Shown here piece by piece: positions 1 to 7,661 of a DNA stretch of 64,000 bases (its first letter is position 1; each line of letters starts with the position of its first letter). A program made the translations under genes and the position numbers. The DNA comes from Sphingomonadales bacterium 32-65-25 (GTDB lineage Bacteria; Pseudomonadota; Alphaproteobacteria; Sphingomonadales; Sphingomonadaceae), in contig NCEU01000007.1 in assembly GCA_002280855.1 (NCBI GenBank), forward strand, positions 372,001 to 436,000, written 5' to 3'. Under the pieces are notes generated by a model. The model did not search any database. It saw nothing but the letters and a program-made list of their open reading frames with translations, and was not told where the DNA came from.

Positions 1-869
1 CTGTTCATCGGCCGCATCGGCAGGCCAGTGATGTTGCGGCGGATCGAGGGCGCATAGCCGATCAGCTCGTCGAGGTTGAGCGCGACACCGGTAATGATGA
101 GCTGCACACGCGCTGCCCGGTCAGAAAGATTCTTGATTAATTCGGCGACTTCGCGGCGGAAGTTCACGTCCACGACGCGATCATACTCGTCGAGGATAAC
201 CAGAACGCGGGTGCCGACCACCCCGGCCATCACGTCGGCTAGTTCGCGGGCGCCGTATTGGCCTTCGGGCAACATCACCTCGAAATTGTCGCCTTTTTCG
301 GCCTCGGCCGAGTTGGGCAATACAGAGTTGTGATAGATGCGCGGAATGCGGGCGCACACCGAACGGAACATGTCGGAAAAATTGGCGGCCGTGCCGCAGC
401 TGCCATAGATGACGAGATAGCGAGCTTCCCGGGCGGTTTCGGCAAACACATGGGCTAGGCTGGTCTTGCCGATGCCGCGTTCGCCATAGATCACGACATG
501 GACGCGCTGTTCCTCGACGGCATTGATCAGGGCAGACATGGCCTCGCGGCGGCCGGCAAAGGATTCGCGGGCGATGACCGGCTGCGACGCGCCCAGTGCG
601 TCACGCAGGGCAAGACGCCGGCGGGCCGATTCATTGGCCAGATCGGTTTCCACGTCGTCTGATGCACTGGCCATGAAACGCGGTAGCATCGGGCCCGGCT
701 CGGCCGCAGCGCGTCGCCACACCTCGCCGCTGGCGCCAGGGGTGCCGTCGATAACGGTTGGTGCCGGTGCTGTCTGGTTGTCAGGCAGGGTGTCCGAGAG
801 ATCGGGATCGGCCAGATCACTGCCGATCGGCTCGGCAGTTTCATCACGAAGCTTGCGTTTCCAAATCAT
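1..869 (-). CDS. AAA/ORC-like ATP-binding protein of the EPS locus (partial, runs off left edge)
   Basis: An ATG at 867-869 on the minus strand opens a frame that stays open to base 1, so 289 codons of the N-terminus are visible and the C-terminus is missing. Residues 1-85 are polar and low in complexity. A Walker A motif, GERGIGKTS, lies at about 129-137. A Walker B motif, VLVILDEYD, lies at about 222-230. The segment after it (residues 233-260) resembles the AAA_16/ORC-like fold used by switch ATPases. Similar ATPases sit beside exopolysaccharide loci in sphingomonads, which fits the divergent EPS operon starting at 1202. Its biochemical role is unknown; a regulatory or assembly ATPase is an inference. 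A PEP-CTERM-locus secretion ATPase (ExeA-like) is a less likely alternative. Confidence 0.75.
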   Translation of the reverse strand, partial: MIWKRKLRDETAEPIGSDLADPDLSDTLPDNQTAPAPTVIDGTPGASGEVWRRAAAEPGPMLPRFMASASDDVETDLANESARRRLALRDALGASQPVIARESFAGRREAMSALINAVEEQRVHVVIYGERGIGKTSLAHVFAETAREARYLVIYGSCGTAANFSDMFRSVCARIPRIYHNSVLPNSAEAEKGDNFEVMLPEGQYGARELADVMAGVVGTRVLVILDEYDRVVDVNFRREVAELIKNLSDRAARVQLIITGVALNLDELIGYAPSIRRNITGLPMRPMN

Positions 870-1201
870 AAACACTCCGAAAAATCACGGCCGGATCCGG
901 CTTGTTGCAAAATCGCCCGCCATCATCGAGCCAGCCGGCCCGCACTGGCTGCAGGCCGTTTCCTGCGCCGCCATAACGGCCACGACTTATCATCGCATGC
1001 TGTCGATGTGCCACGAAGCGGCCTCTGATGCGAGGGGGAATTGTGCCTCGAACGGGATAATTTGCTCAAAAAAGGTTGTGAAATCGGGTGAAAAGGTTGC
1101 CGCAAGTGGCGGATACGTGTACCGAACGTGCCGTTGGGGTTTCTAGTTTACGGTCGTAACTGAGTTGTAGTGACTTTGCGGCAAACTGTCGTGGTGGGGA
1201 C
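870..1201. other. Divergent intergenic region upstream of the EPS operon
   Basis: No gene is supported in these 332 bases. The region separates the leftward ATPase from the rightward EPS genes and should hold both promoters. A 12-base palindrome, GCCGGATCCGGC, lies at about 890-901, just upstream of the ATPase start. I could not place a convincing -35/-10 pair. A GGTGGGG ribosome-binding site sits immediately before the ATG at 1202. Confidence 0.5.
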
Positions 1202-2584
1202 ATGAACACGATGAATGGTGCAGGTTTGAACGGGATTGATGCTAAGGTGCAGAAGTTACCCCTGATGTCTGCACTGGCATCGTTGGCGTTCATTGCGTCA
1301 CTGGCGGCACCGGCTGCCGCCCAGATCAACCCCTACGCCCAAACTGGCAATGCTGGTGGCGACAACGACGACGATTCGCTGCGGGCGCCTTCGGCCGTGC
1401 CCGGACTTTCCGGCTACAGCCGCGGCCTGTCGTTGGGGGCGTCGATTTCGACCCGCTATGAAGACAATCTCCTGCGCCAGGCTGTAAAGGACGACGGCAT
1501 CCGGATCCGCCCGCTGGTGAGCGGTCGCTATGGCCTCGGACTTGGCCGTGGTGGCCTGTTCGTGCAGGGCAATTACGGCCGCGATGTCATTTACGGCAGC
1601 AACCGGGTAGCGCCTTCCGAACGCCTGATGCTGGGTGGCGGCCTGGATTTCAACCTTTCGCGCTGCACGGGTCAGGTCGGCGGTTCGTGGCGGCGAGGCC
1701 TCAGCTTCATCACTGAAGCATCCCAGTTTGGGGGCTTCAGCCAGGAAACGGCAACCGCTGGTTTTTCCGCGCAATGCCGGTTGGGCGGCGCGTTCAGCAT
1801 CAACGGTTCGGTGCTGCGCTCCGATGCGTCCGTGGTCCGGAATGCCACCGGCGGGCCGGCAACAACAGCCTTCGATACCCAACGCTGGAGTTATTCGGCC
1901 GGCATCGGATTTGGCAACGCTGCATTGGGCCAGTTCAATCTTGGTGGATCGATTTCGGATTCGACCATGCCGGGCCGCCTGTTGCTCACGCCCGAAGGTC
2001 TGGTGGAAGACGGGCTCAACCAACGCAGTCTGCGGCTCGGCTATTCCCGCCGCTTCGGGTCAAAGATCAATGTTTCGGCTGGCGTTTCATATCTTGACAC
2101 GCAGCCCAGCACATCGGTGAACGTCGTCTTTATCGATGGTGTGCCCCAGTTGGTTGATCGTCCGGGCTTCAAGGGCGCTGGCTATGACGCAGCCATCGAT
2201 TTCACTTTCTCACCGCGCCTGGGACTGGCGCTCACCGCCGGGCGCAACACAAGCGCCAACGGCATCGTTGGCGCGCAGTTCGTGATTGCGACGTTCTGGG
2301 CGGCCCAGATCGATTACCGGTTGGGTACGCGATATACGCTCTCTACCGGGATCAACTTGCGCAACAGCAAGTTCCGCGGCGCCTTTGAATCTGCGCTCGA
2401 TCCGGTTCGGCGCCAGGCAGATGATTTCACCCGTATTTACGCCCAGTTTGGCGGCCGGCTTGGGCAGCGCTTACGTTTGTCGATCGATGTCGCCCACAAC
2501 CGGCGCAAGTCGAATCCGGCGGCCCTGAATTTCAATTCGACAGGCGTTGGCTTGTCCCTTGGTTATCAGTTGGGAAGAGGTTGA
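1202..2584 (+). CDS. EPS-locus outer-membrane beta-barrel protein (EpsL/BBP2-like)
   Basis: The 460-residue product begins with a long N-region and a hydrophobic signal segment ending near AAPAAAQ (about residues 24-40). The rest is rich in alternating aromatic/polar strands and glycine turns, and ends in a typical outer-membrane barrel strand (LSLGYQLGRG). First position in an operon with a Wza-type export protein, a chain-length determinant and an exosortase suggests an EpsL-like barrel that takes part in polysaccharide passage across the outer membrane. The family assignment rests on architecture and context, not on a diagnostic motif. The stop codon lies only two bases before the ATG of the next gene, so the two are probably co-translated. 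Confidence 0.7.
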   Translation: MNTMNGAGLNGIDAKVQKLPLMSALASLAFIASLAAPAAAQINPYAQTGNAGGDNDDDSLRAPSAVPGLSGYSRGLSLGASISTRYEDNLLRQAVKDDGIRIRPLVSGRYGLGLGRGGLFVQGNYGRDVIYGSNRVAPSERLMLGGGLDFNLSRCTGQVGGSWRRGLSFITEASQFGGFSQETATAGFSAQCRLGGAFSINGSVLRSDASVVRNATGGPATTAFDTQRWSYSAGIGFGNAALGQFNLGGSISDSTMPGRLLLTPEGLVEDGLNQRSLRLGYSRRFGSKINVSAGVSYLDTQPSTSVNVVFIDGVPQLVDRPGFKGAGYDAAIDFTFSPRLGLALTAGRNTSANGIVGAQFVIATFWAAQIDYRLGTRYTLSTGINLRNSKFRGAFESALDPVRRQADDFTRIYAQFGGRLGQRLRLSIDVAHNRRKSNPAALNFNSTGVGLSLGYQLGRG

Positions 2585-2586
2585 AG

Positions 2587-3360
2587 ATGACACGTCTGAT
2601 CCAGGCAGCCATTATTTCGGTGCTGTTGTCCGGCACCGCCGTGGCGCAAACCAACGATTACAAAGGCTATGTGCTCGGCCCTGACGACAGCGTGCAGGTG
2701 ATCGTCTATGGCCAAAGCGAGTTCAATGTCACCACGCGCGTGAAGGCTGATGGCACGATCGTGATGCCGCTGATCGGCATCGTGAAGGCCAGCGGCGAGA
2801 CCAACATCACGCTGGCCAAGACGATCACCGACAAGCTGGTGGCCAGCGGATATCTGAAGGACCCGCTCGTCAATATCGAAGTCGGCAGCTATATCTCTCG
2901 CTCCGTCAATATTGCCGGCGCCGTTAGTGCGCCCGGGATCGTGCCGCTGGATCGGCCTTACCACGCGCTGGAAGCGCTGCTGAAGGCCGGATGGGTGCGG
3001 TCCGACGGGGCCACTTTCGTCTATCTGCGCCGACCAGGTCAGCCGGAGCGCAAGCTGGACGTGGAGCAACTGGTGCGCGGCGACGCCAATTCCGATCCTC
3101 TGCTGACTCCGGGCGATACTCTGTTCGTGCCGCCGGCGGAAACCTTCTTCATCTACGGGCAGATCAATGCCCCGGGCATGAAGGCCATCCTGCCAGGCAT
3201 GACCATCCGCCAAGCGATCGCGCTTTCGGGCGGCGTGTCGCCATCGGGCAAGGCAGACAAGGTTGGCCTGGTGCGGGCCAATGGCAAGGAAATCGATGGC
3301 GATCCGTCCATGAAAGTACAGAACGGCGATGTGATCATCATCAAGGAGCGCCTGTTCTGA
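2587..3360 (+). CDS. Polysaccharide export protein, Wza/EpsE type (Poly_export + SLBB)
   Basis: A 257-residue protein with a signal peptide (cleavage near TAVAQ) followed by the Poly_export signature YVLGPDDSVQVIVYGQSEF and at least one SLBB-type ligand-binding region (YISRSVNIAGAVSAPG and FFIYGQINAPGM). It should form the periplasmic/outer-membrane channel for exopolysaccharide. There is no lipobox cysteine, so it is not a classical Wza lipoprotein. The ATG at 2587 is preferred because a GGGAAGAGG ribosome-binding site precedes it; an in-frame TTG at 2581 is possible but weak. It lies between the barrel protein and EpsF in one operon. Confidence 0.88.
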   Translation: MTRLIQAAIISVLLSGTAVAQTNDYKGYVLGPDDSVQVIVYGQSEFNVTTRVKADGTIVMPLIGIVKASGETNITLAKTITDKLVASGYLKDPLVNIEVGSYISRSVNIAGAVSAPGIVPLDRPYHALEALLKAGWVRSDGATFVYLRRPGQPERKLDVEQLVRGDANSDPLLTPGDTLFVPPAETFFIYGQINAPGMKAILPGMTIRQAIALSGGVSPSGKADKVGLVRANGKEIDGDPSMKVQNGDVIIIKERLF

Positions 3361-3378
3361 TCATTGCATGATCAGAAC
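3354..3378. repeat. 10-bp perfect inverted repeat inside the EPS operon
   Basis: GTTCTGATCA (3354-3363) and TGATCAGAAC (3369-3378) form a perfect 10-base-pair hairpin with a 5-base loop, spanning the stop codon of the export gene. No T-run follows, so it is more likely an mRNA-processing or attenuation hairpin, or a binding site, than a full terminator. The next gene starts 54 bases further on. Confidence 0.55.
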
Positions 3379-3432
3379 GCGTGTTCTTGTGATGGGTAAT
3401 GGGAAAGGGGCCAGGCAAACTGGCATGAAACG

Positions 3433-4827
3433 ATGAGCATCATTCAGCTTTTGCGTATTCTGGTGGCCCGGCGATGGATCGTCTTTGGCTGCATGATCCT
3501 GTCCCTTATTGTGGCCGGAGCGGTGGGCAAGATCCTGCCGGCCCGGTACCCGGCCACTGCCCGCGTATTGATGGACAATTTCAAGCCTGACCCTGTGACC
3601 GGCACCATGATGAATGCCGTTGGCCTGCGCAGCTTCACGCGCACGCAGATGGAGTTGATCAAGGATTACCGTATCGCCGGGGAAGCGGTCGACAAGCTGG
3701 GGCTCACCAGCAACGCCGACCTTCTTGCACAGTGGCAGTCGGCCACGGGCGGCAATGGTGATTTCCGCCGCTGGGTCGCTGATCGGATCATCACCAGTAC
3801 CCGTGTCGATCTCATCGAGAATTCCAACATTCTGGCCATCAATTACGAGGCCAGCAATCCAGAAGTGGCGCGGCGCACGGCCAATGCCCTGCGCGAGGCC
3901 TACATCGAGAACAGCCTCAAATTCCGCACCGATAGCGCCGGCCGAACGGCCGAATGGTATCGCGAACAGGCCAATCGCGCCCTCAAGGCACTCGAATCCG
4001 CTGAATCTGCAAAGACCAGGTTCGAGCAGGAAAACGGCATCGTGATGACGTCGAGCGGCGAAGCCGAGACCGTGAAATTGGCCAGTCTGCAGGCCGCGCT
4101 CACGGCGGCGCGCAGCAATGAAAGCATGCAGCAGTTCGAAGCCGTGAAGCAGTCAACCACGTCGGGCGTTGTCGATACGCTGAAGGTGCAACTGGCGACC
4201 CTGAACGATCAGATCGAGATGGCGTCGGAACGGCTGGGTGTGCAGCACCCGACCTATATCGCCATGCAGGCGCGCCGGCTGCAGCTTGAACGACAGCTCG
4301 GCCGCGAACAGGCGGCCGCTCGTCAGGCGGGTGCCGCCCAGTTGGGCGCGTCGCGCAGCAGCGTTGCCCAAATCGAGGCTGCATATGAATCGCAGCGCTC
4401 CAAGGTCTTCTCGATGAAGGAAAAGCTGGACAAGCTGAATCAACTGGTCAGCGAGGTGGTTTTGCGGCGTGGGCAATATGAACAGGCTGCCAAGCGCACC
4501 GCCGATTTGCAGCTGGAATCCAACGTGGCCGATGCCGGCCTGGTCGTGCTCGGCGATGCCACGGTTTCTGCCCAGCCGTCCTTCCCGAATTGGCCGCTGA
4601 TCATCGGCTTGGCCGTCGGCGCTGGTCTCTCGTTGGGCATCGTGATGGGGCTGTTTGTCGAGCTGGTGAACCGCCGTGTCCGCGGTGCCGAAGACCTGAG
4701 CTATGCAGCCCGGGTTCCGGTGTTTGCCGTCATTGCCGAACGCCGCAAGCCGGAGTGGCACCAGATCCTCAAGCGCATCCTGGCGCGTGGCAATGCCACC
4801 GCGTCGGGCATGCAGCCAGCCGAATGA
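3433..4827 (+). CDS. epsF: EpsF-type polysaccharide chain-length determinant (Wzz family)
   Basis: A 464-residue inner-membrane protein of polysaccharide co-polymerase topology: an N-terminal transmembrane helix (about residues 15-35), a Wzz-like segment with YPATARVLMDNFKPDPVTG, a long periplasmic coiled coil (about 170-370), and a second transmembrane helix (about 390-415) with a short cytoplasmic tail. It would set polymer length and connect polymerisation with the export channel. The early DNFKPDPVTG-type sequence and the position just before an EpsG-like kinase fit the EpsF subfamily of exosortase-linked EPS loci. Its TGA overlaps the ATG of the downstream kinase (ATGA), which indicates translational coupling. 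Confidence 0.85.
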   Translation: MSIIQLLRILVARRWIVFGCMILSLIVAGAVGKILPARYPATARVLMDNFKPDPVTGTMMNAVGLRSFTRTQMELIKDYRIAGEAVDKLGLTSNADLLAQWQSATGGNGDFRRWVADRIITSTRVDLIENSNILAINYEASNPEVARRTANALREAYIENSLKFRTDSAGRTAEWYREQANRALKALESAESAKTRFEQENGIVMTSSGEAETVKLASLQAALTAARSNESMQQFEAVKQSTTSGVVDTLKVQLATLNDQIEMASERLGVQHPTYIAMQARRLQLERQLGREQAAARQAGAAQLGASRSSVAQIEAAYESQRSKVFSMKEKLDKLNQLVSEVVLRRGQYEQAAKRTADLQLESNVADAGLVVLGDATVSAQPSFPNWPLIIGLAVGAGLSLGIVMGLFVELVNRRVRGAEDLSYAARVPVFAVIAERRKPEWHQILKRILARGNATASGMQPAE

Positions 4828-6590
4828 GTAAAGATGCCATGGACAATACCGAAACTGACATCGGCCCCAGCGAGGCCGTAATCGATGGCGCTGCCGCCAG
4901 CCAGGTGACAGGCAGCACCGACGGCAACGAACGCTATGACGCCCCGATCCGTGATGTTCTGACTCGCCTGGGTTATCTGTCACAGGATCAGGTGGCCAAG
5001 GTGCAGGCCCATGCTGCTGAGCGCGGTTTGGACTTCGATCAGGCGGCGCTGGAACTGGGCTTCATCACCACTGACGATCTGGATCGCGCCCGCGAACAAT
5101 TGATCAACAGCCTGGCATTGCAGAATATCGCCCGTCGTCCGGTTTCGGATGAACTGGTGGTGCTCTCTGATCCCGGCTCGGTGCGGGCGGAATCGATCCG
5201 CATGCTGCGCACATCGGTCATTGCCCAGCACATCAAGAACGGCCGGCGCGGCCTTGCCGTGGTGGCCACGGCTGATGGCCACGGCTGTTCGTGGGTCGCT
5301 GCCAATCTGGCGGTGGCATTGAGTCAGGTGGGCTTCAAGATCCTGCTGGTCGATGCCAACATGCGCTCGCCCCGTCAGGATCAGATTTTCGGCCTGGATC
5401 CCAACGCGCCGGGCCTGTCCAGCTTCCTGTCGCTACAGGTTGCCCGCCCCGAACGTGTCGTCAATGCCAATGTGTTGCCCGGACTGGCACTGATCACTGC
5501 GGGCCCGCCAACCAGCCGGCCGCAGGAATTGCTGTCTGGCAACCGCTTCCGCGACGGTGTCAACACGCTGCTGCGTGAATATGATCTGGTGATCTTCGAC
5601 ACGCCGGCTGCCAATACCAGCGCCGATGCGCTGAACCGAGCAGTTGGCTGCAGCCCGCTGCGCGGTTGTTGGCGCGGTGCTGAACGAGTTCTGATGCCGG
5701 ACCCGGGGGGCATTGCACCGGCAGCGGCACCGCCGGCCACCGATTGGCGGCGGCTGGCGGCCGCGCATTGGCCGATGTGGCTGGGCCTTGCCGCGATGGC
5801 GCTGCCCACGCTGCTCGCGCTTGCTCAAGGACCATGGCAGGAAGAATCCGGCGTGCACGGCATCATCGTGCTGGTCACCGGCCTGTGGCTGGTGTGGCGC
5901 CGGCAGGACGAGATTTTGGCAAACCGAAAGGAGGGCAATCCCTGGATCACCGCGGCAATTCTTGCGGTGGCCGTGCCCCTTTATGTCGCCGGCCGCGCTT
6001 TTGAATTCATCAGTATCGAAGCTGGCGCGCTGTTGCTGGCGCTGGTCGCCGTGGCCCACCAATATTGGGGCCTGAAAGTGACGGCGATGCTGTGGTTCCC
6101 GATTGTCTATCTTGGCTTCGTGGTGCCGCTTCCGGGTTGGTTCCTCGACACCATTACGCTGCCGCTCAAGGAATTCGTGTCGGAACTGGTCACTGGGGGA
6201 CTGGCAGCAGTTGGTTATCCGGTCGGCCGCATGGGCGTCACCCTCTACATCGGCTCCTACCAGTTGCTGGTGGAAGACGCCTGTTCCGGCCTCAATTCAC
6301 TGATCAGCCTCACGGCCATCGGACTGTTTTATGTCTATCTTATCCGCGGTTCCAACCCGCTTTATTCGCTGCTGCTGCTGGCCATGGTGATCCCGATTGC
6401 CATCGCGGCCAACATCGTGCGCGTCGGGGCGCTTGTGCTGATCACCTATCACCTCGGCAACGCCATGGCGCAGGGTTATCTGCACAATTTTGCCGGCATG
6501 GTCACGTTCGTGTCGGCCTTGTTGTTCATCTTCGCTCTGGATTGGGCACTTACCCCCATCCGCCGCCGCCTGGAAAGCAAGGCAGCATGA
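4824..6590 (+). CDS. epsG: EpsG-like BY-kinase, C-terminally deleted and read in frame into the exosortase
   Basis: The 588-codon frame starts at the ATG overlapping the epsF stop. Residues 40-95 resemble the MshEN/GSPII_E N-terminal module of EpsG. Residues 140-273 are a BY-kinase/ParA-type ATPase with Walker A' LLVDANMRSP and Walker B LVIFDTP. The P-loop reads DGHGCSW, without the usual Lys or Arg. After ...TSADALNRA the expected C-terminus is missing, yet its last 18 residues survive in another frame at 5638-5691 (EQLAAARCAVVGAVLNEF) and end at a TGA, 5692-5694, that overlaps the exosortase ATG. A deletion of roughly 20-25 codons with a length not divisible by three explains this. The result is a kinase-exosortase fusion frame. 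A sequencing or assembly error cannot be excluded. Confidence 0.7.
   Translation: MSKDAMDNTETDIGPSEAVIDGAAASQVTGSTDGNERYDAPIRDVLTRLGYLSQDQVAKVQAHAAERGLDFDQAALELGFITTDDLDRAREQLINSLALQNIARRPVSDELVVLSDPGSVRAESIRMLRTSVIAQHIKNGRRGLAVVATADGHGCSWVAANLAVALSQVGFKILLVDANMRSPRQDQIFGLDPNAPGLSSFLSLQVARPERVVNANVLPGLALITAGPPTSRPQELLSGNRFRDGVNTLLREYDLVIFDTPAANTSADALNRAVGCSPLRGCWRGAERVLMPDPGGIAPAAAPPATDWRRLAAAHWPMWLGLAAMALPTLLALAQGPWQEESGVHGIIVLVTGLWLVWRRQDEILANRKEGNPWITAAILAVAVPLYVAGRAFEFISIEAGALLLALVAVAHQYWGLKVTAMLWFPIVYLGFVVPLPGWFLDTITLPLKEFVSELVTGGLAAVGYPVGRMGVTLYIGSYQLLVEDACSGLNSLISLTAIGLFYVYLIRGSNPLYSLLLLAMVIPIAIAANIVRVGALVLITYHLGNAMAQGYLHNFAGMVTFVSALLFIFALDWALTPIRRRLESKAA
5694..6590 (+). CDS. xrtV: Exosortase (XrtV/EpsH type), internal start within the fused frame
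   Basis: The ATG at 5694 overlaps the ancestral kinase stop (TGATG) and would give a 298-residue integral membrane protein with about eight hydrophobic helices. The three exosortase residues are present: Cys197 in DACSGLNS, Arg243 in ANIVRVGA and His264 in YLHNFAGM. Exosortases cleave and sort PEP-CTERM-type proteins at the inner membrane and are usually linked to EPS loci. The following EpsI and the small XrtV-type accessory protein support the V class. No PEP-CTERM target is visible in this window. The family is certain; the V assignment rests on the accessory protein. Whether it is made alone or only as part of the kinase fusion is unknown. Confidence 0.85.
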   Translation: MPDPGGIAPAAAPPATDWRRLAAAHWPMWLGLAAMALPTLLALAQGPWQEESGVHGIIVLVTGLWLVWRRQDEILANRKEGNPWITAAILAVAVPLYVAGRAFEFISIEAGALLLALVAVAHQYWGLKVTAMLWFPIVYLGFVVPLPGWFLDTITLPLKEFVSELVTGGLAAVGYPVGRMGVTLYIGSYQLLVEDACSGLNSLISLTAIGLFYVYLIRGSNPLYSLLLLAMVIPIAIAANIVRVGALVLITYHLGNAMAQGYLHNFAGMVTFVSALLFIFALDWALTPIRRRLESKAA

Positions 6591-7288
6591 AGAGCGGGAT
6601 TAATCGTCGCGATGTCCTTCTGGGCGGCGCCCTGTTGACCGGTGCCGGCGGCGCGGCGGCACTAGTGCCGCGTGGTCGGTTGGTGCTGATGCCCAAGGGC
6701 CATGAACTCGAAGCGATCGTGCCGAAGAAGCTGGGTGGCTGGACCTACGTGCCCACCCCCGGCATTGTCATGCCGCGCACCGAAGGCACGCTTTCCGCCA
6801 AGCTATATGGCGATGTTCTCAGCCGCGTCTATGTATCTGAATCCCGGCTGCCCGTGATTCTGGTGATGGCCTATGGCCCTGTGCAGAACGACCTGCTGCA
6901 GCTGCATCGGCCGGAAGTTTGTTACTCGGCGGTTGGTTTCCAGGTGTCGGGCACCACCCCAGCCAAGCTGCCGTTGGCGGCGGGAGTGGAACTGCCGATC
7001 CGCGAGTTGGTGGCGGAATCTGATCGCCGTGTCGAAACCATCACCTATTGGACCCGGGTGGGTGATGATCTGCCGACCAACGGGACAGAACAGCGCATTG
7101 CCAAGCTGAAGCAGCAATGGGCCGGCTATGTGGCCGATGGCATATTGGTTCGCATGAGCTGCGCCGTGCCGCCCGAACCCGGCGTACGCGATCAGTTGGC
7201 AGAGTTCGCGCGCGAGTTGGTGAAGGCGGTCCCGGCGGTCGATTTGCCGGCGCTGATAGGACGGCCGCTTGCGGCCCGGCTCGCATGA
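6587..7288 (+). CDS. epsI: Exosortase-associated protein EpsI
   Basis: A 233-residue protein whose ATG overlaps the exosortase stop (ATGA). The N-terminus, INRRDVLLGGALLTGAGG, looks like a twin-arginine signal. The EpsI core follows: LGGWTYVP, YGPVQNDLLQLHRPEVCY (about residues 91-108) and ITYWTRVGDD. EpsI is the usual partner of exosortases and acts on the periplasmic side; its exact chemistry is not established. The Cys in PEVCYSAVGF is conserved in the family. It is the last gene of the rightward EPS operon before the convergent accessory gene. Confidence 0.85.
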   Translation: MKSGINRRDVLLGGALLTGAGGAAALVPRGRLVLMPKGHELEAIVPKKLGGWTYVPTPGIVMPRTEGTLSAKLYGDVLSRVYVSESRLPVILVMAYGPVQNDLLQLHRPEVCYSAVGFQVSGTTPAKLPLAAGVELPIRELVAESDRRVETITYWTRVGDDLPTNGTEQRIAKLKQQWAGYVADGILVRMSCAVPPEPGVRDQLAEFARELVKAVPAVDLPALIGRPLAARLA

Positions 7289-7302
7289 AGGGGGATTCAG
7301 CC

Positions 7303-7554
7303 CTAGTTGAAGGGCTGCAAAACGCGCCAGATGAATGCGATCGTAGCAACGAACAGGGCCACGGCCCCAGCGTGCATGATCATTTCGCCGGATTTCATCG
7401 CTTCATTGCCGATGTAGTTGGTCACAGCACAGCCGACAGCAGCAACAAGATATTGCCAGAGATGGTCACGAGGTTCGCCTTGGCTGCGCTGCAGAAACAG
7501 CACGATCAGGCCGGCAAACGTCATCACCGTCAACCAATCGTATGGCGTTTCCAT
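7303..7554 (-). CDS. Small membrane protein, XrtV sorting system accessory protein
   Basis: An 83-residue protein on the strand opposite its neighbours. It starts METPYDWLTVMTFAGL and has three hydrophobic segments (about residues 8-20, 36-50 and 60-78), with QRSQGEPRDHLWQYL between the first two. This matches my recollection of the small accessory protein annotated with exosortase V systems in sphingomonads. A GAGGGAG ribosome-binding site lies 8 bases before the ATG. It is convergent with epsI and divergent from the sugar transferase gene. Its function is unknown beyond the association. Confidence 0.75.
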   Translation of the reverse strand: METPYDWLTVMTFAGLIVLFLQRSQGEPRDHLWQYLVAAVGCAVTNYIGNEAMKSGEMIMHAGAVALFVATIAFIWRVLQPFN

Positions 7555-7661
7555 TCAATCAACTCCCTCGTTCTAGCCTGTATAGCAACTGGTAAGCGGC
7601 TGGCCAGACTAATTGCAGTCCATCATGGTTTTTGCACTTCGCAGCGATTGGACGCCGTGTT

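Noticed and set aside
4590..4823. Upstream extension of the kinase frame to 4590
   Set aside because: It overlaps the 3' end of epsF by 234 bases. The ATG at 4824 overlapping the epsF stop is the usual coupled start.
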